DNA of 64,000 bases from Ambrosia x helenae (GCA_030844895.1 CM061223.1:1426001-1490000); one strand, 5' to 3'; positions 35,429-47,019 are shown, counted from the first letter of the stretch. Notes: generated by a model from the sequence alone, not told the origin. Numbers and translations: made by a program.

Positions 35429-36852
35429 ATTTTGTTGGTTTTTAATGAATTAAATATGGTTAACAAGTAAAAAAAATCTATTGTTTGAGCCCATTACAAA
35501 AAGAAAGAAGTCCTTTCTTGGATTCTCATGTAACGTATTGTTGGTAAGTGGGTTCAGTGAACATAGACAACGTGGGACCACCGTGGTAGTGGTGTTGATA
35601 CTTGATACTGATAACGATGTTGTGGTTGGTGGGGAGTTATCTTGTCCATTAAATATTTATAATAATAAAAACTAAAAAGCGATGAGATAGAAAATAGAAA
35701 GAGAGAGAGAGAGAAAAAGAAAAAGAAAAAGAAAGAGAGAGAGAGTCAATATTGTGTCTCTTTATTTATTTCTATAAATAAAGGCTATTGCTATTACCAG
35801 AAAAGATATTTAGAGTACCAGACTAGTGTAATTGTTTTGATGCATGATGTATGAGTTGTTTAAGATGAGTGATGTGAGTTTAGGGGTGTTTGGTGTAGTT
35901 TCATGATGTTTGGTCGGTTTATCGGTTTAAGAGGAACACAGAATGAGAAGGTGTGAACTGCAAAGTGCTAAAAAAATTAGATTTGATTTTTAAAGAAAAA
36001 TAGATTTGTCTTTCTACTTTTTATTATGTTTCATTTTTTTTTTTTGAAAAGATTTTATTATGTTTCATTGATTTCAAAATCTAACCTTTTTGGTTGCTTT
36101 AAATTTGATATAAATGTTTTAATAATAATCATTACATAAAATCTTAAATGTATTGAATGAATTTAGTATACTTCATATGGTTTAACGCTAATTTAATGGA
36201 GAAATTTTTTTTAAATAGATTATATCTTTTTAATAATTTTATTTTTAGCAAGGATGATTTTGTTCGGATTGGTTTTTTCGGTTACGGTTACGGTTCGATT
36301 TTTCGGTTTTTATTTGGTTTGCGGTTTTTCTGAACACCCCTACTTTTTGGCTCACCAAATGCTAGTACTTTCACATTTTTTATATATTAAAAAAAAAATT
36401 ACAAAGATTGTCCTTTATTTATTACCCAAATTGCACATTCTGTCCATTGTCTTTGATTTGCACTCATTATGTCCTTTATTTTCTCAATTATTACACCCTT
36501 GTGGGACCCTTGTGGGGGGGAATAATTGTGGGGAGTGGAAGAGGGAAGTGACATGTGACATTTCTTTTTTTTTTATAAAAAACTTTCATATAATAATAAT
36601 AATAACCCAGTTCTCAATCACACTTATTCCACTCCCCACAATTATTCCCCCCCCCCCCACACACACACACACACACTCCGAGTAAGCAGCGTATGAAGTT
36701 GTATCTAATGCATTAAAAGTTGTACATTGCACGTTCCCATGTCAGAACAAGTTTGAACAAAAACTGCCCCACCCCACCTCAAAATCCAAACTAATGTACA
36801 CCTTTTAATGCACAACGTAAAAGTAGTCAAAGCACGAAAAAAAAAATCTTAC
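35429..36852. other. Non-coding with microsatellites
   Basis: Contains a purine tract (GA)n/(GAAAAA)n at 35697-35745, and an inverted pair TGGGGGGGAATAATTGTGGGGAGTGG (36512-36537) / CCACTCCCCACAATTATTCCCCCC (36631-36654) leading into a (CA)n at 36659-36676. The pair could form a hairpin of about 24 bp with a 90-bp loop. No gene was seen, and the expected last exon of the aquaporin is absent. Confidence 0.5.
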
Positions 36853-37223
36853 ATGATCATCCCAAACTTTTCCATTGTTGTAGATCACAGCAGCACCAAA
36901 GCTCCTAGCCGGGTTAATCCCGGTTCCAGTAATTGGTATAGTGGCCAAGTGAACCATGAACACAGCAAACCCAATAGTCAATGGAGCCAAAACCTACACA
37001 ACCAAACCAAACCAAACCATCACTAAACCGAACAAAAGTACAAACATCAAAGCCAAAGTTACAAGTAACAAAGTAATACATACAGGATCAGTAGCAGAGA
37101 AAACAGTGTAGACAAGTACAAACGTGCCTATGATCTCAGCACCCAGTGCTGTACCCTTGTTGTATCCTGGTGCAACCGAGTTGGCTCCACCACCCAGTGA
37201 GTTGTAGGGGTTTATGTGTCCAC

Positions 37224-37652
37224 CTGTTCACACAAACGTTTTTTTTAAAGAAATAATAATTCTATATATATTTAACGGAGAGGTAATTTGAATATATATT
37301 TAACGGAGAGGTAATTTGAACAGTAGATTTACTACTATTTTATTAATGGGTACTTTCGGGCTTTTGCTTTTACACTTCACGTTTCCACCTTTTACATCAG
37401 CTGTCTCTTTCTATCTGCATTTCTTTCGCCTCTTTTCCTGTCACCCCATTGCTAGCCACCGCCCCAGCGTCTTCCATTCTATCATTATCTTCAATCCAAA
37501 TCCAAACCTACTTCTAGCACAAAACCCACTCCACAAGAAACTGACGACAGAGATATATTGAGAGAGACGCAAGAGAAGAAACATACTAGAGTGACGGCCA
37601 GAGGAGTCGGCCATGGTCTCTCAAAGAAAAAGCAATCTAGATCCAAAGATCC

Positions 37653-37684
<32 letters not shown>

Positions 37685-38556
37685 ATGAACAAAACTGAAT
37701 AAAACAGATCTAGAAGCCATGACCACCTTCACATTTATTTAACATTTACACCTCAAGATCAGCTTCCTTTCTGCCACGTTTCGCTTAACCTCTACACCTC
37801 ATGATTTATCTCCATCAAATACTCAATAGAGAGAGTAACTAATAGAGAGAGAGAGAGAGAAGGAAGAAATATGAGGGGGACGTTGGCCGTATGGAGAATC
37901 AGTTCCGGTGGATATAGCAGGTGACGGAAGCGTGGGACATATCAGATCTTAGTCGGTGGTGGTTGTGTGGTGGTGTTGTTCGACACTTCGACTTCTTGAG
38001 CGGAGGCGGGCTGGTAGTGGTAGGTGGAGAGAAGTGAGCGAAGATGGAAAACAACTGCATGGTGCCACTGTCATTGCGGAGGTGTTGGTTGTTGAGTTTA
38101 TGTGTCTGTTAGAGATAGAGGGTGAGGGTGTTTCTAGATAAGTTCAAGAATGACTAACATATTATAGTCATAGTGAGAGAGTAGTATAGTGGTGGGTGGG
38201 TGCCAGCTAATACCCACAGTATTTAAATTATAAATAGAAAAATTAAAACCTTTACAGTTCATATCTATCATTTTTATAAAAATAGATTTTATAATTGATA
38301 TATAAAATTGATATATTATAAAAATAGATTGAAATCTACTATTTGAAAATGGTAATTGATAAAAAATATTCATACAAACCATTTTAGTATTTTCATGTAA
38401 CAAAAACTCTTATATGCTGTAGGATGATGCTTAATTCTTAATACGATTACATTTTTTGTTATAATTTTACCTTTCATGCCAGTAAAATAGAACAGATTTA
38501 TTTTTTAGTTAGATTTCTTACGTTTTATGCCAATAAAATAGAAGAGACAACAGTAA
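37224..38556. other. Expanded aquaporin intron, left part
   Basis: Holds an A-tract at 37652-37680, GA tracts at 37840-37865 and a small open frame at 37956-38141 with no domain. It is probably the body of the Helitron whose 3' end is at 38983-39013. Confidence 0.4.
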
Positions 38557-38841
38557 GGCTATTGGGTGTACAGACGGGGCACCACCCCCGTTCTTCATAT
38601 TTTGTCATGTCTCGGACACCAACACCGCCCCCTACCCCCCGTCCCTCAGGTCTCTGTGATAACATTAGAGACGCACCAATCACAATAATCTTCCATTCAA
38701 CCTAGCCAATCAACTTCCATGTTCTTCCATGTCTTGGACATGCACACCACCCCCCTCTCATGTCTCATTTTTTTATGTTTGTGCTAACTGACAAGTTTTT
38801 CCTATATGACAAGTTTTTCCCCGTCTGTACACCCAATAGCC
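38557..38841. mobile_element. Tourist-like (PIF/Harbinger) MITE, 285 bp
   Basis: Inverted ends GGCTATTGGGTGTACAGACG continue for about 22 bp on both sides, and a 3-bp TAA duplication flanks the element at 38554-38556 and 38842-38844. This is the PIF/Harbinger signature. It has no coding capacity. Confidence 0.88.
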
Positions 38842-38982
38842 TAAGATATAGGTTTTAGACGATTTCATTTTATTTACTAAATTGTATTTGAGCTTGGATT
38901 TTTATTGATAAGAAAAATATTAGTTTTTTTTTTCATAAAAGATTTTTTTATATTTATTAAATTTAACTAACAGTTATTTGAT

Positions 38983-39013
38983 CCGCGCAAAGCGCGGAAA
39001 TTATCCCACTAGT
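38983..39013 (+). mobile_element. Helitron 3' terminus in aquaporin intron
   Basis: A perfect CCGCGC-AAA-GCGCGG hairpin (38983-38997) is followed 11 bases later by CTAGT (39009-39013) and T. The element lies to the left, inside the aquaporin pseudogene intron. Confidence 0.7.
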
Positions 39014-39054
39014 TTTATATATTTTTGTTATAAATGAATTATGACATATTTTGT

Positions 39055-39645
39055 TGGTAACAAGTTTTTAGTAGTAGAAACTAGAAACATTTTTTTAACA
39101 AAAAATAACTTCAAATATTCATGTTACATAACAATAATTTCAAATAATTTTGTTGGTCACTAGTTTTGAGTAGTAGAAACTAGAAACATTTTTTTAACAA
39201 AATAATAATTTCAAATATTTATGTTACAAAGTAATAATTTTGTTGGTCACTAGTTTTTAGTAGTAGAAACAAAAAACATTTTTTTAACAAAAAAAAATAT
39301 GTTTTTTGTTGGTCACTAGTTTTGAGTAGTAGAAACTAGAAACATTTTTATACTTTAAAATAATAATTTCAAATATTTATGTTACAAAGTAATAATTTCA
39401 AATAATTTTGCTGGTCACTAGTTTTTAGTAGTAGAAACAAAAAACATTTTTTTAACAAAAAAAATATGTTTTTTGTTGGTCACTAGTTTTGAGTAGTAGA
39501 AACTAGAAACATTTTTACACTTCAAAATAATAATTTCAAATATTTATGTTACAAAGTAATAATTTCAAATAATTTTGCTGGTCACTAGTTTTGAGTAGTA
39601 GAAACAAAAAAACATTTTTTTTTTAAAAAAAAAACAATAATGTCA
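39055..39645. repeat. Variable minisatellite, 68/100-bp units
   Basis: Seven copies of GGTCACTAGTTTT(T/G)AGTAGTAGAAAC are spaced alternately by about 68 and about 100 bp, the longer units including AATAATTTCAAATATTTATG. The alternation suggests a higher-order repeat. Non-coding, in the aquaporin intron. Confidence 0.8.
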
Positions 39646-40003
39646 AATATTTTGGTTACGAAAGAATAATTTCAAATAGTGAACAAAGTTTGCCCCAATA
39701 ATTCTAAAAATTATTAGGGCAAGCTGCATGATGTTTATGTTAATATAAATTTATTTATGAAATAATAAGCTTACCTGAAATACCAGCGGTGCAGTAAACA
39801 AGTATAAAGATCATGCCACCGAAGGCCCAGGCGATGCCAAGGAGGCCAACGCCACCACATGGGTCGGTCTGGTTTTTATAACCGATGACAGTGGCGACAG
39901 TGATGTAGAGGAAGAGGAGAGTGGCTACGAACTCAGCTATGAGGGTTTGTGTTTGTTTGTTTCTCTCTCTAGAAGTTGGTAGTGGAGGTGTTGCTTTTGG
40001 AAG

Positions 40004-40015
40004 GTGTCTTTATAG
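40004..40015 (-). promoter_or_regulatory. Relic TATA box of the aquaporin
   Basis: On the minus strand CCTATAAAGACACC lies about 50 bp upstream of a leader AGAGAGAAACAAACAAACAC, which runs directly into coding sequence for IAEFV. This suggests the original promoter is retained and only the start of the coding region was lost. Confidence 0.5.
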
Positions 40016-40113
40016 GAATGGAAAGAGAAAAGGTGGGGTAAATGATGGAGGTTTTGTATAAGTGAAGGGCTGGTTTTGAATAAGTTGAATATAGGGTAAG
40101 AAATTTGAATTAC

Positions 40114-40264
40114 TGACAGAAAGTGAATAATTGGTGGGCCCTTTCTCATTCATTTGCAATAATTATATAGATACAAGATGTCTCCTATTTTTGGGAGATT
40201 TCAATTTACATTAATGGCCTCAATCAATTTGAATTGTTTACATAAATATACATTGACTATTACA
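40114..40264 (-). mobile_element. 3' LTR of a Ty1/copia element
   Basis: On the minus strand a polypurine-like CGGGGG precedes TGTAATAGTCAATG, and the block ends CTTTCTGTCA, giving TG...CA ends over about 151 bp. It follows the RNase H end of the copia coding remnant. The right-hand boundary is an estimate. Confidence 0.6.
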
Positions 40265-40341
40265 CCCCCGCAGTTGAAGCGTAGGGTGAACGAATGCTGA
40301 GATTGGACCGAAAATCGTCAAAAAGGACCCGCAGAAGTCCT

Positions 40342-41914
40342 TTAGTGAAATGATATTGGTAAAAAAAAAATAAAAAAAATAAAAAAAATATTAGTGAAAA
40401 TGTCTGCAATTTGATGACGGGAGGGGACATGGAGTACACGCACGGCACCTTTCTGGACCTGCTCTCGCACAAAGTGAATGTCAAGCTCTATGTGTTTGGT
40501 GCGCTGGTGTTGTACCGGATTACCTGACAAGTAAATGGCGCTAATATTATCACAGTACACTAGAGAGGCTCGCATGATGGGATGATGAAGTTCAAGAAGT
40601 AGATTGCGGAGCCAGCAGAGTTCTGCAACAACATTTGCTACCCCACGATACTCCGCTTCTGCACTGGATCGAGAAATAGTAGACTGTCGCTTGGATGACC
40701 AAGAAAGAAGATTGTCCCCTAGGTAAACACAGTAGCCAGATGTGGATCGGCGAGTGTCTGGGCATCCTGCCCAATCAGCATCAGTGTAGGCAATGAGAGA
40801 GAGATTCGGATTGGGAGCTAGATGAAGACCGAAATCCGTGGTGCCCTGTATATACCGTATAATGCGCTTCAAGGCATGCCAATGAGCAACTCGGGGGGCA
40901 TGCATGTACATGCAGACTTGTTGGACAGCGTATGAGATATCGGGTCTGATGAAAGTTAAATACTGTAGAGCACCTGCTAAACTACGGTAAGTAGATGGAT
41001 CTTCATGAAGAGGACCCGAATCAGCAGATAGTTTGGATTGTGTGTCAACAGGGGTTGCTGCTGGTTTACAAGAATCCATGGCAGCTCGACTAATAATGTC
41101 TTTAGCGTAGGCCTGTTGAGATAAAAACATCGAGTCCCCTGATCGTGTGACCTGAATGCCCAAAAAGAATGAGAGAGGCCCTAAGTCCTTCATAGCAAAT
41201 TCACCTGCAAGAATATGTAAAAAATGCTGGCGCAGGCGTCAGTAGATGTGGTGAGGATGATGTCATCGACATAAATTAGGAGGTATGCAATGTCGTGACC
41301 ATTGCTATACACAAATAGAGAGTTGTCAGATTTGCTTTGACGGAATCCCTGCAAGGTGACAAAATCTGTGAAGCGTTGGTACCAGGCACGTGGGGCCTGT
41401 TTGAGACCATATAGGGACTTCTTTAGAAGACATACGTGGTCCGGATAATCTGGATGACGGAAACCCATCGGTTGATGCATATAAACTGTTTCCTCTAAAT
41501 TTCCATGTAGAAATGCATTTGTGACGTCCAACTGATGAATTTTCCAAGATTTCGCCAAAGCTAACGAGAGAACCAGACGAATAGTACCGGTTTTACGACC
41601 GGGCTGAATGTTTCCCCGCAATCAATGCCTGGTTCCTGTTTACGACCATCACAAACAAGACGTGCCTTGTAACGCTCCAAGCTACAGTCAGACCTGTACT
41701 TATGTTTAAACAACCACATGCAACGGATGATATTCATATTAGAGGTGCGTGGTACAAGCTCCCAGGTCTTATTTTTAATAAGGGCACTAAATTCGTTAGC
41801 CATGGCGTTGTACCATTCCGGAGTAGCTAAGGCAACCTGTGGATTTTTGGGTACGGGTATGATGGAGGTAGTGTGAAGGTTAAATAGTTGTTTGGGTTTG
41901 GTAATGCCGCTCAT
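40342..41914 (-). pseudogene. Copia reverse transcriptase and RNase H, broken
   Basis: Three overlapping minus-strand frames encode the C-terminal pol domains of a Ty1/copia retrotransposon. From the N-terminal side these are: WYNAMANEFSALIKNKTWEL; KARLVCDGRKQEPGIDCGET; then, after a frameshift near 41600, HQLDVTNAFLHGNL and the YVDD catalytic box (LLIYVDDIIL); then, after a second break near 41195, MKDLGPLSFFLGIQVTRS, TDADWAGCPDTRRSTSGYCV, SSAEAEYRGVANVVAELCWL and KHIELDIHFVREQV from RNase H. The end (ADIFTNIF) runs into an AT-rich tract. Active sites are present, but the frame is interrupted at least twice. Confidence 0.93.
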
Positions 41915-42480
41915 GGAGCGGGTTCGAATTGTTCGAACAGGAAGGGGTGGGGGTGGGGGTATGTGATTTGGGCTCGGTATAGGTGTTGGGCCGGAATTGG
42001 AAGTAGAAGGGGAGGTAGTGGGCGGATTAGTGTGTGGAAATGTGGTGGCGAGTCTAGAGGAGGCGGGTTGGATTGATCAAGTGGGCTGATGGGATCGGTA
42101 GGCGGTGTGATTATGGGGGAAGTGGGCTATGGTGGGCTGGTGTGGTGTGGGCTAGGGGGAGCGGACGAGGAATTGGGTTGGGCAGTGTGATTGGTGGGCG
42201 TAGTTTTGGCGAGGTGCTCCCACACAAGGGGGTGAATGGTGGGGTTTAGGAAGTCATAGGTGTGTGGTGGGGTGGGAGATTGTATGGAGAATGGAAAGAT
42301 GGTTTCTTCAAAGTGTACGTGACGAGAGATAATGAGTTGGTGGGAGGTGAGGTCGAGGCATTTGTAGCCTCTATGATTAGATGGGTAGCCAAGGAAAACA
42401 CATGGGTGAGATCGGTAGTTTAGTTTGTTGATGGTGGTGGAGGGGGTGAGAGGGTAACAATAATATTTTTATTAGTGCAC
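41915..42480 (-). pseudogene. Copia integrase C-terminal tail and Pro-rich linker
   Basis: Shifting minus-strand frames show CVFLGYPSNHRGYKCLDLTS and HVHFEETIFPF, the usual sequence just after the copia integrase core, then a Pro/Ser/Thr/His-rich linker leading to RTRSMSGITKPKQ. The catalytic DDE core of the integrase is not present. Confidence 0.75.
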
Positions 42481-43348
42481 GAATTAAAATTAGACGGGAG
42501 TATATACCTTGCTGGTTGGCCGAATGAGATGATGCCCCGGTGTCCATGAGGCCGTGATCAGGCGGGTTTAGTGACATGGTGTATAGAGCTTGCTCGATGT
42601 CAGTGGGAGTGTAACCAGAGTAATGAGCTTGATCAGGGCGTGCACCGAGAATCCCTTGAGTATTTCCTGTGGGCCGAGATGGATATGGGCATGGCGGTGT
42701 GGTTGTTTGTTGTGACCAAATTTGTGAAGACCCATTGTTCCTAGCAGGCCCATTAGAAAAGTTAGCCCATTGCTGTTGAGCCCAATTCGTGGGAAATATG
42801 ATGTAAGGGTGGGGTATGTTGGAAAATTGTTGACCAGAGGAGATATTACTCCTACCACCTCGGCCGAAATTACTAGAACCGGATCTGCCGCGTCCGCCGC
42901 CGCCGCGGCCTCTCCTCCCACGACCACGTCCGCGTTCTGATGAAGGATAGGATGAATTAGTAGAGGAGTGTTGTGCGGATGCTGATGAAGCAGAGGCGTG
43001 TAGTGCGGTGGCGGATACTTGAGCCGAACGAGAAGCTTGATGTTTCTTCTTATTTTCTTCCATTGTTAGGCGAGATCTGAGTTCATTGAAGGATGGTAAT
43101 GCATCACGATTTTGCAAGACGGTTGAAATGCCGTCATATTGTTCCGTGAGACCCGTAAGAATTTTTACGTCAAGAACGTGGTTATTGACCGGGCCCCAGC
43201 GCTGTTCAATTGATCTGCAATATGTTTGGCATGTTGAAGATAATCGGACATAGAAGAAAAGTTGTCGAGGCACAGATTTGCAAACTCCTGGCCGAGAAAA
43301 ATGGCGCGGGTGGTTTTTTTGTTGTCGTGAGTACTTTTTTTGGCGCAA
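42481..43348 (-). pseudogene. Copia gag and protease start, joined to integrase tail
   Basis: The minus-strand frame reads FLGQEFANLCLDNF and SMSDYLQHAKHIADQLN in one phase, then LDVKILTGLTEQYDG and LRSRLTMEENKKKHQAS, a Gly/Arg-rich segment (RGRGRRGRGGGGRGR) in place of a zinc knuckle, and LMDTGASSHSANQQG, the aspartic protease active site. A few residues later it passes straight into the integrase tail, so most of the protease, the pre-integrase zinc finger and the integrase core are deleted. The gag N-terminus and 5' LTR are also missing to the right. Confidence 0.85.
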
Positions 43349-43550
43349 GCTACGTGATGGGTTTCATGTAATTTATTATTGTTATCAATTTGCTAAGACA
43401 ACTAATACACTTAAAGTAAAACTCTATATGCAAAGAAAAAAAACGACACCCGCAATAACGCACGAGTATTCCTACCGGTTTATAATAATGGAAAGCAAAG
43501 AATGCTACGTGATATGTAAATTTTAAAAATATTTATTTGAAGTTAATATT
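43349..43550. other. Junction between copia remnant and CTCCGTTA array
   Basis: Contains ACCCGCAATAACGCACGAGTATTCCTACCGG at about 43449-43479, which resembles a mutated Helitron 3' end but lacks CTAGT. Nothing else was seen. Confidence 0.35.
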
Positions 43551-44394
43551 ATATATACATTAGTTTTAAAACTTTCATGAATAGTACTAACGGAGTTACT
43601 ATTCAACTCCGTTAGTACTAACGGAGTTGCTATTCAACTCCGTTAAGTTACTATTTAACTCAGTTAAGTTGCTATTTAGCTTAACGGGGTCACTATTCAA
43701 CTCCGTTAGGCACTAACGGAGTTACTATTCAACTCCGTTAAGTTACTATTTAACTCAGCTAAGTTGCTATTTAGCTTAACGGAGTTACTATTCAACTCCG
43801 TTAGGTTACTATTCAACTCCGTCAAGTTACTATTTACTCTGTTTTTTTAATTTTTTTTTCCCTAAATCCGCTTTTTTTCCTCCGTTAAGTTACTATTTAA
43901 CTCAATTTTTTTTTCTTCACTTAACTCTGTTAGGCTACTACTCAACTTAACTCCGTCAACTACTATCCAATTATATATACATTAGTTTTAAAACTTTCAT
44001 GAATAGTACTAACGGAGTTACTATTCAACTCCGTTAGTACTAACGGAGTTGCTATTCAACTCCGTTAAGTTACTATTTAACTCAGTTAAGTTGCTATTTA
44101 GCTTAACGGGGTCACTATTCAACTCCGTTAGGTACTAACGGAGTTACTATTCAACTCCGTTAAGTTACTATTTAACTCAGCTAAGTTGCTATTTAGCTTA
44201 ACGGAGTTACTATTCAACTCCGTTAGGTTACTATTCAACTCCGTCAAGTTACTATTTACTCTGCTTTTTTAATTTTTTTTTCCTAAATCCGTTTTTTTTC
44301 CTCCGTTAAGTTACTATTTAACTCAATTTTTTTTTTCTTCACTTAACTCTGTTAGGCTACTACTCAACTTAACTCCGTCAACTACTATCCAACT
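43551..44394. repeat. Two 422-bp tandem copies, nearly identical
   Basis: ATATATACATTAGTTTTAAA begins at 43551 and again at 43973, and the following 420 bases match with only a handful of changes. Each copy itself contains multiple ACTAACGGAGTTACTATTCA / ACTCCGTTA units on both strands. Confidence 0.9.
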
Positions 44395-45060
44395 CCGTAA
44401 AGTTACTGTTCAAGGCCGTCAAGTTACTATTCAACTCCACTCAACGCTGTTAGGTTACTACTCAACTCCGTTAGGCTACTGTTCAACTCCGTTAGCTTAA
44501 CGGAGTTACTATTCAGCTACGTTAAGTATTTAACTCCGTCAAGTTACTATTTACTCTGTTTTTTAAAAAAAAAAAAATTCGCAACTCCTTTTTTTCCTCT
44601 GTTAGGTTACTATTTAGCTATTTTTTTTTTAATTTTCTTTACTCAACTCCGTTAGGCTACTACTCAATTCCGTCATGATACAACTCAACTCAACTCAACT
44701 CAACTTCGTCACTATTCAAGGCCGCCAAGTTACTATCCAAATCCACTCAACGCTGTTAGGTTACTACTCAACTCCGTTAGGCTACTATTCAACTCTGTTA
44801 ACTTAACGGCGTTACTATTGAACTCCGTCAAGTTACTATTTACTCTGTTCTTTTAATTTATTTTTTCCCGCAACTCCTTTTTTTCCTCCGTTAAGTTACT
44901 ATTTAACTATGTCTTTTTTAATTTTCTTTACTCTCCGTTAGGGTACTACTCAATTTTGTCATGTTACTACTCAACTCAACTCAACTCTGTGAACTACTAT
45001 TCAACTCTATCAAGTAACTATTAAAGGCCGGCAAGTTACTATTCAACTCCGTTAATTATT
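43585..45060. repeat. CTCCGTTA-TTACTATTCAA satellite-like array
   Basis: About 1.5 kb is built from short degenerate units such as TTACTATTCAACTCCGTTA and TTACTATTTAACTCAGTTA, many present as inverted neighbours (CTCCGTTAGTACTAACGGAG). Runs of T at intervals break the array into larger blocks. No coding capacity. Confidence 0.85.
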
Positions 45061-45221
45061 GGTTCGCCACATCAGATCCGAAAGCCAATATTCTTGCAAC
45101 TTATACACCAGTAACAAACACTGGAAAATTAAAAGCAAGGCTGTTGTAATACTAAAAGAAATTGCGTTGTCCTTCCACTGTTGTGCGTTACATATACAAA
45201 ACTAGATACCGGTTTAACCTA

Positions 45222-45252
45222 GGCGCAACGCGCCGCCTCGATTACCACTAGT
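45222..45252 (+). mobile_element. Helitron 3' terminus
   Basis: A GGCGC-AAC-GCGCC hairpin (45222-45234) is followed by CTAGT at 45248-45252 and T. The element may include the CTCCGTTA array to its left. Confidence 0.6.
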
Positions 45253-46889
45253 TGAGAATAAATTGTGGAGTGAAGTACAACATATTCTTTAAAAGATTAA
45301 TCCAAGAAAAAAAAAGAAAATGTATAACAAAAGTTGGTAACGTGTCAGGTTATGGCCAAAGTAAAAATAATGACCCCAGTCACTATTGCTTCTAGCATTA
45401 TTTATGTATTTGTTTTATTTCCTTTGATTAAAATCCGATTTATCATACAAATTGTTTCCCATAGTGTTTTAGCTCGATGCATAGTTTTGACTTTTTGTAA
45501 GTATGAGGGGAGGGTGTGGGCTTCGGGTAGCTCTCAGGTACCTCCCTATCCGCTTGGCTACACCACCGTAAGTGGTGCGAACATATGTTTATATATTTAT
45601 TTGTATTTAGGTAAGTGTCGGCTCTATCCTCATGTTCCAAGTCCAAAGTGTCAAGTCTGAGCTTTAAGTCTCGTTGCCCATAACTCCGAGTCTGAGCCTT
45701 AAGGCTCTATCCTCATGTTCGATTAGTGACCACTTAGAAATTCAATGCACTGCGGCGGAATAGAGGGATATACCCAAGAAGTTGATAATTAATGAGAACA
45801 TTATTGCATTCTAAAGATAGTCTTTGATGGAAGTTCCTCTTTTTCGGCATTCTGAATAGAGACAACTATACATCATAAACAACATAACTCACATATCGTG
45901 AAAGCAATTACTTTTCGATGGCTAATTCCACGCCCTCTGTTCTAGTTGTGGTAGAAGGCTTCAAGCAAATGTCAACTACAAAAATCACATAATTTTAAGT
46001 TGAAACTCAAAAAACATGTGTATGATTGATTTTGAATAGCAACAAACCAAACCAACATTATAAATCATTGTGCCCTGTCTTTTCAACACATACAATTGAA
46101 TAGACATTGTGAAGTATCGTAAGGCTTTTTAGTACGAAACAATAAAGCAAGTCCACCCACCCACCCATTGAAGCATATAAAAGAACAATGCAATCATGAA
46201 TCATCATATTCTTTTGACATATTAACGTGGCTATGTTAGACGGTACTACTAAATTTAATTACTAAAGCAAAAGATTTTATTTTATTTTTGTTTGTACCTC
46301 GTTGGAATTATTGAAGTAAGAGCACTGAAGTACTTTAAGATAAACGTGAAAGTTTCAGGTGTGTTTTTAGATATTTTTTGAGAAGGAAAGGAAAGAAAAT
46401 AAGGGAAAATGGGGCGAAATTCTTTCCTTTCAAATTGAAAAGAAATGGAAAGAAAAGAAAGAAAAAGAAATATGAGGAAAAGAAAGGGAAGGAGATCCCT
46501 CACTTTTTTTTCTTTTTCCTTCTTAAGTGAACTCGAGAACATAGCGTAAGGAGAGGTGGGACAAGGCATGAAAACCCCTTCACCCCCATCTACACCATCC
46601 CTAACGCTCCGTTCCCGAGTTTACTTGAGGAGGAAAAAGAAAGGAAAAAAACCGAAGAAAAGGAAAGTAAAAGAAAGGATACATATCATTTACTTCCAAT
46701 CAGAAGGAAAACTAAACTAAAGGATTTGGTCTAGTTTTCCTTTCATTTCATTTCATAAGTGAAACTCGGGAACATAATATGTTTTGTTTTCCTTTCTTTT
46801 CATTCTTTAAATGAAACTCGGGAGGGGGGGGGGGGGGGTTGAGACGATGTAATTGGCTGAAAATTTTATTTTAACTTATACACATAAAC

Positions 46890-46966
<77 letters not shown>

Positions 46967-46986
46967 TTCCCTTCAAGCCCCTTCCC

Positions 46987-47019
<33 letters not shown>

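Larger units (their letters stand above)
36853..39944 (-). pseudogene. PIP2-type aquaporin pseudogene
   Basis: Three exon pieces on the minus strand belong to a plasma-membrane aquaporin that conducts water as a tetramer. Exon about 39944-39775 reads IAEFVATLLFLYITVATVIG, NQTDPCGGVGLLGIAWAFGG, FILVYCTAGISG. Exon 37223-37084 reads GHINP then directly YNSLGGGANSVAPGYNKG and FVLVYTVFSATDP. Exon 36993-36853 reads VLAPLTIGFAVFMVHLATIP, GTGINPARSFGAAV, KVWDDH. The second NPA motif (NPARSFG) is kept. The N-terminal tail, about 45 residues from the first NPA through helix 3, the KR-ARDSHVP loop and the whole last exon are missing. Splice sites are intact at the surviving borders. Without the first NPA half-helix no pore could form. 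Confidence 0.85.

Noticed and set aside
39937..40149. Minus-strand 70-codon frame next to the aquaporin
   Set aside because: It covers the aquaporin promoter and leader; the TATA-like site and leader composition explain it better.
43449..43479. Possible Helitron 3' end ACCCGCAATAACGCACGAGT...CTACCGG
   Set aside because: The stem is imperfect and the CTAGT terminus is replaced by CTACCGG, so it was not listed as a mobile element.
45443..45660. Overlapping frames on both strands
   Set aside because: No motif and shadowing on opposite strands; the region reads as repeat-derived spacer.
46282..46569. Minus-strand 95-codon Phe/Leu/Ser-rich frame
   Set aside because: It is the translation of a GAAAGGAAAAG purine tract in a MITE-like repeat.
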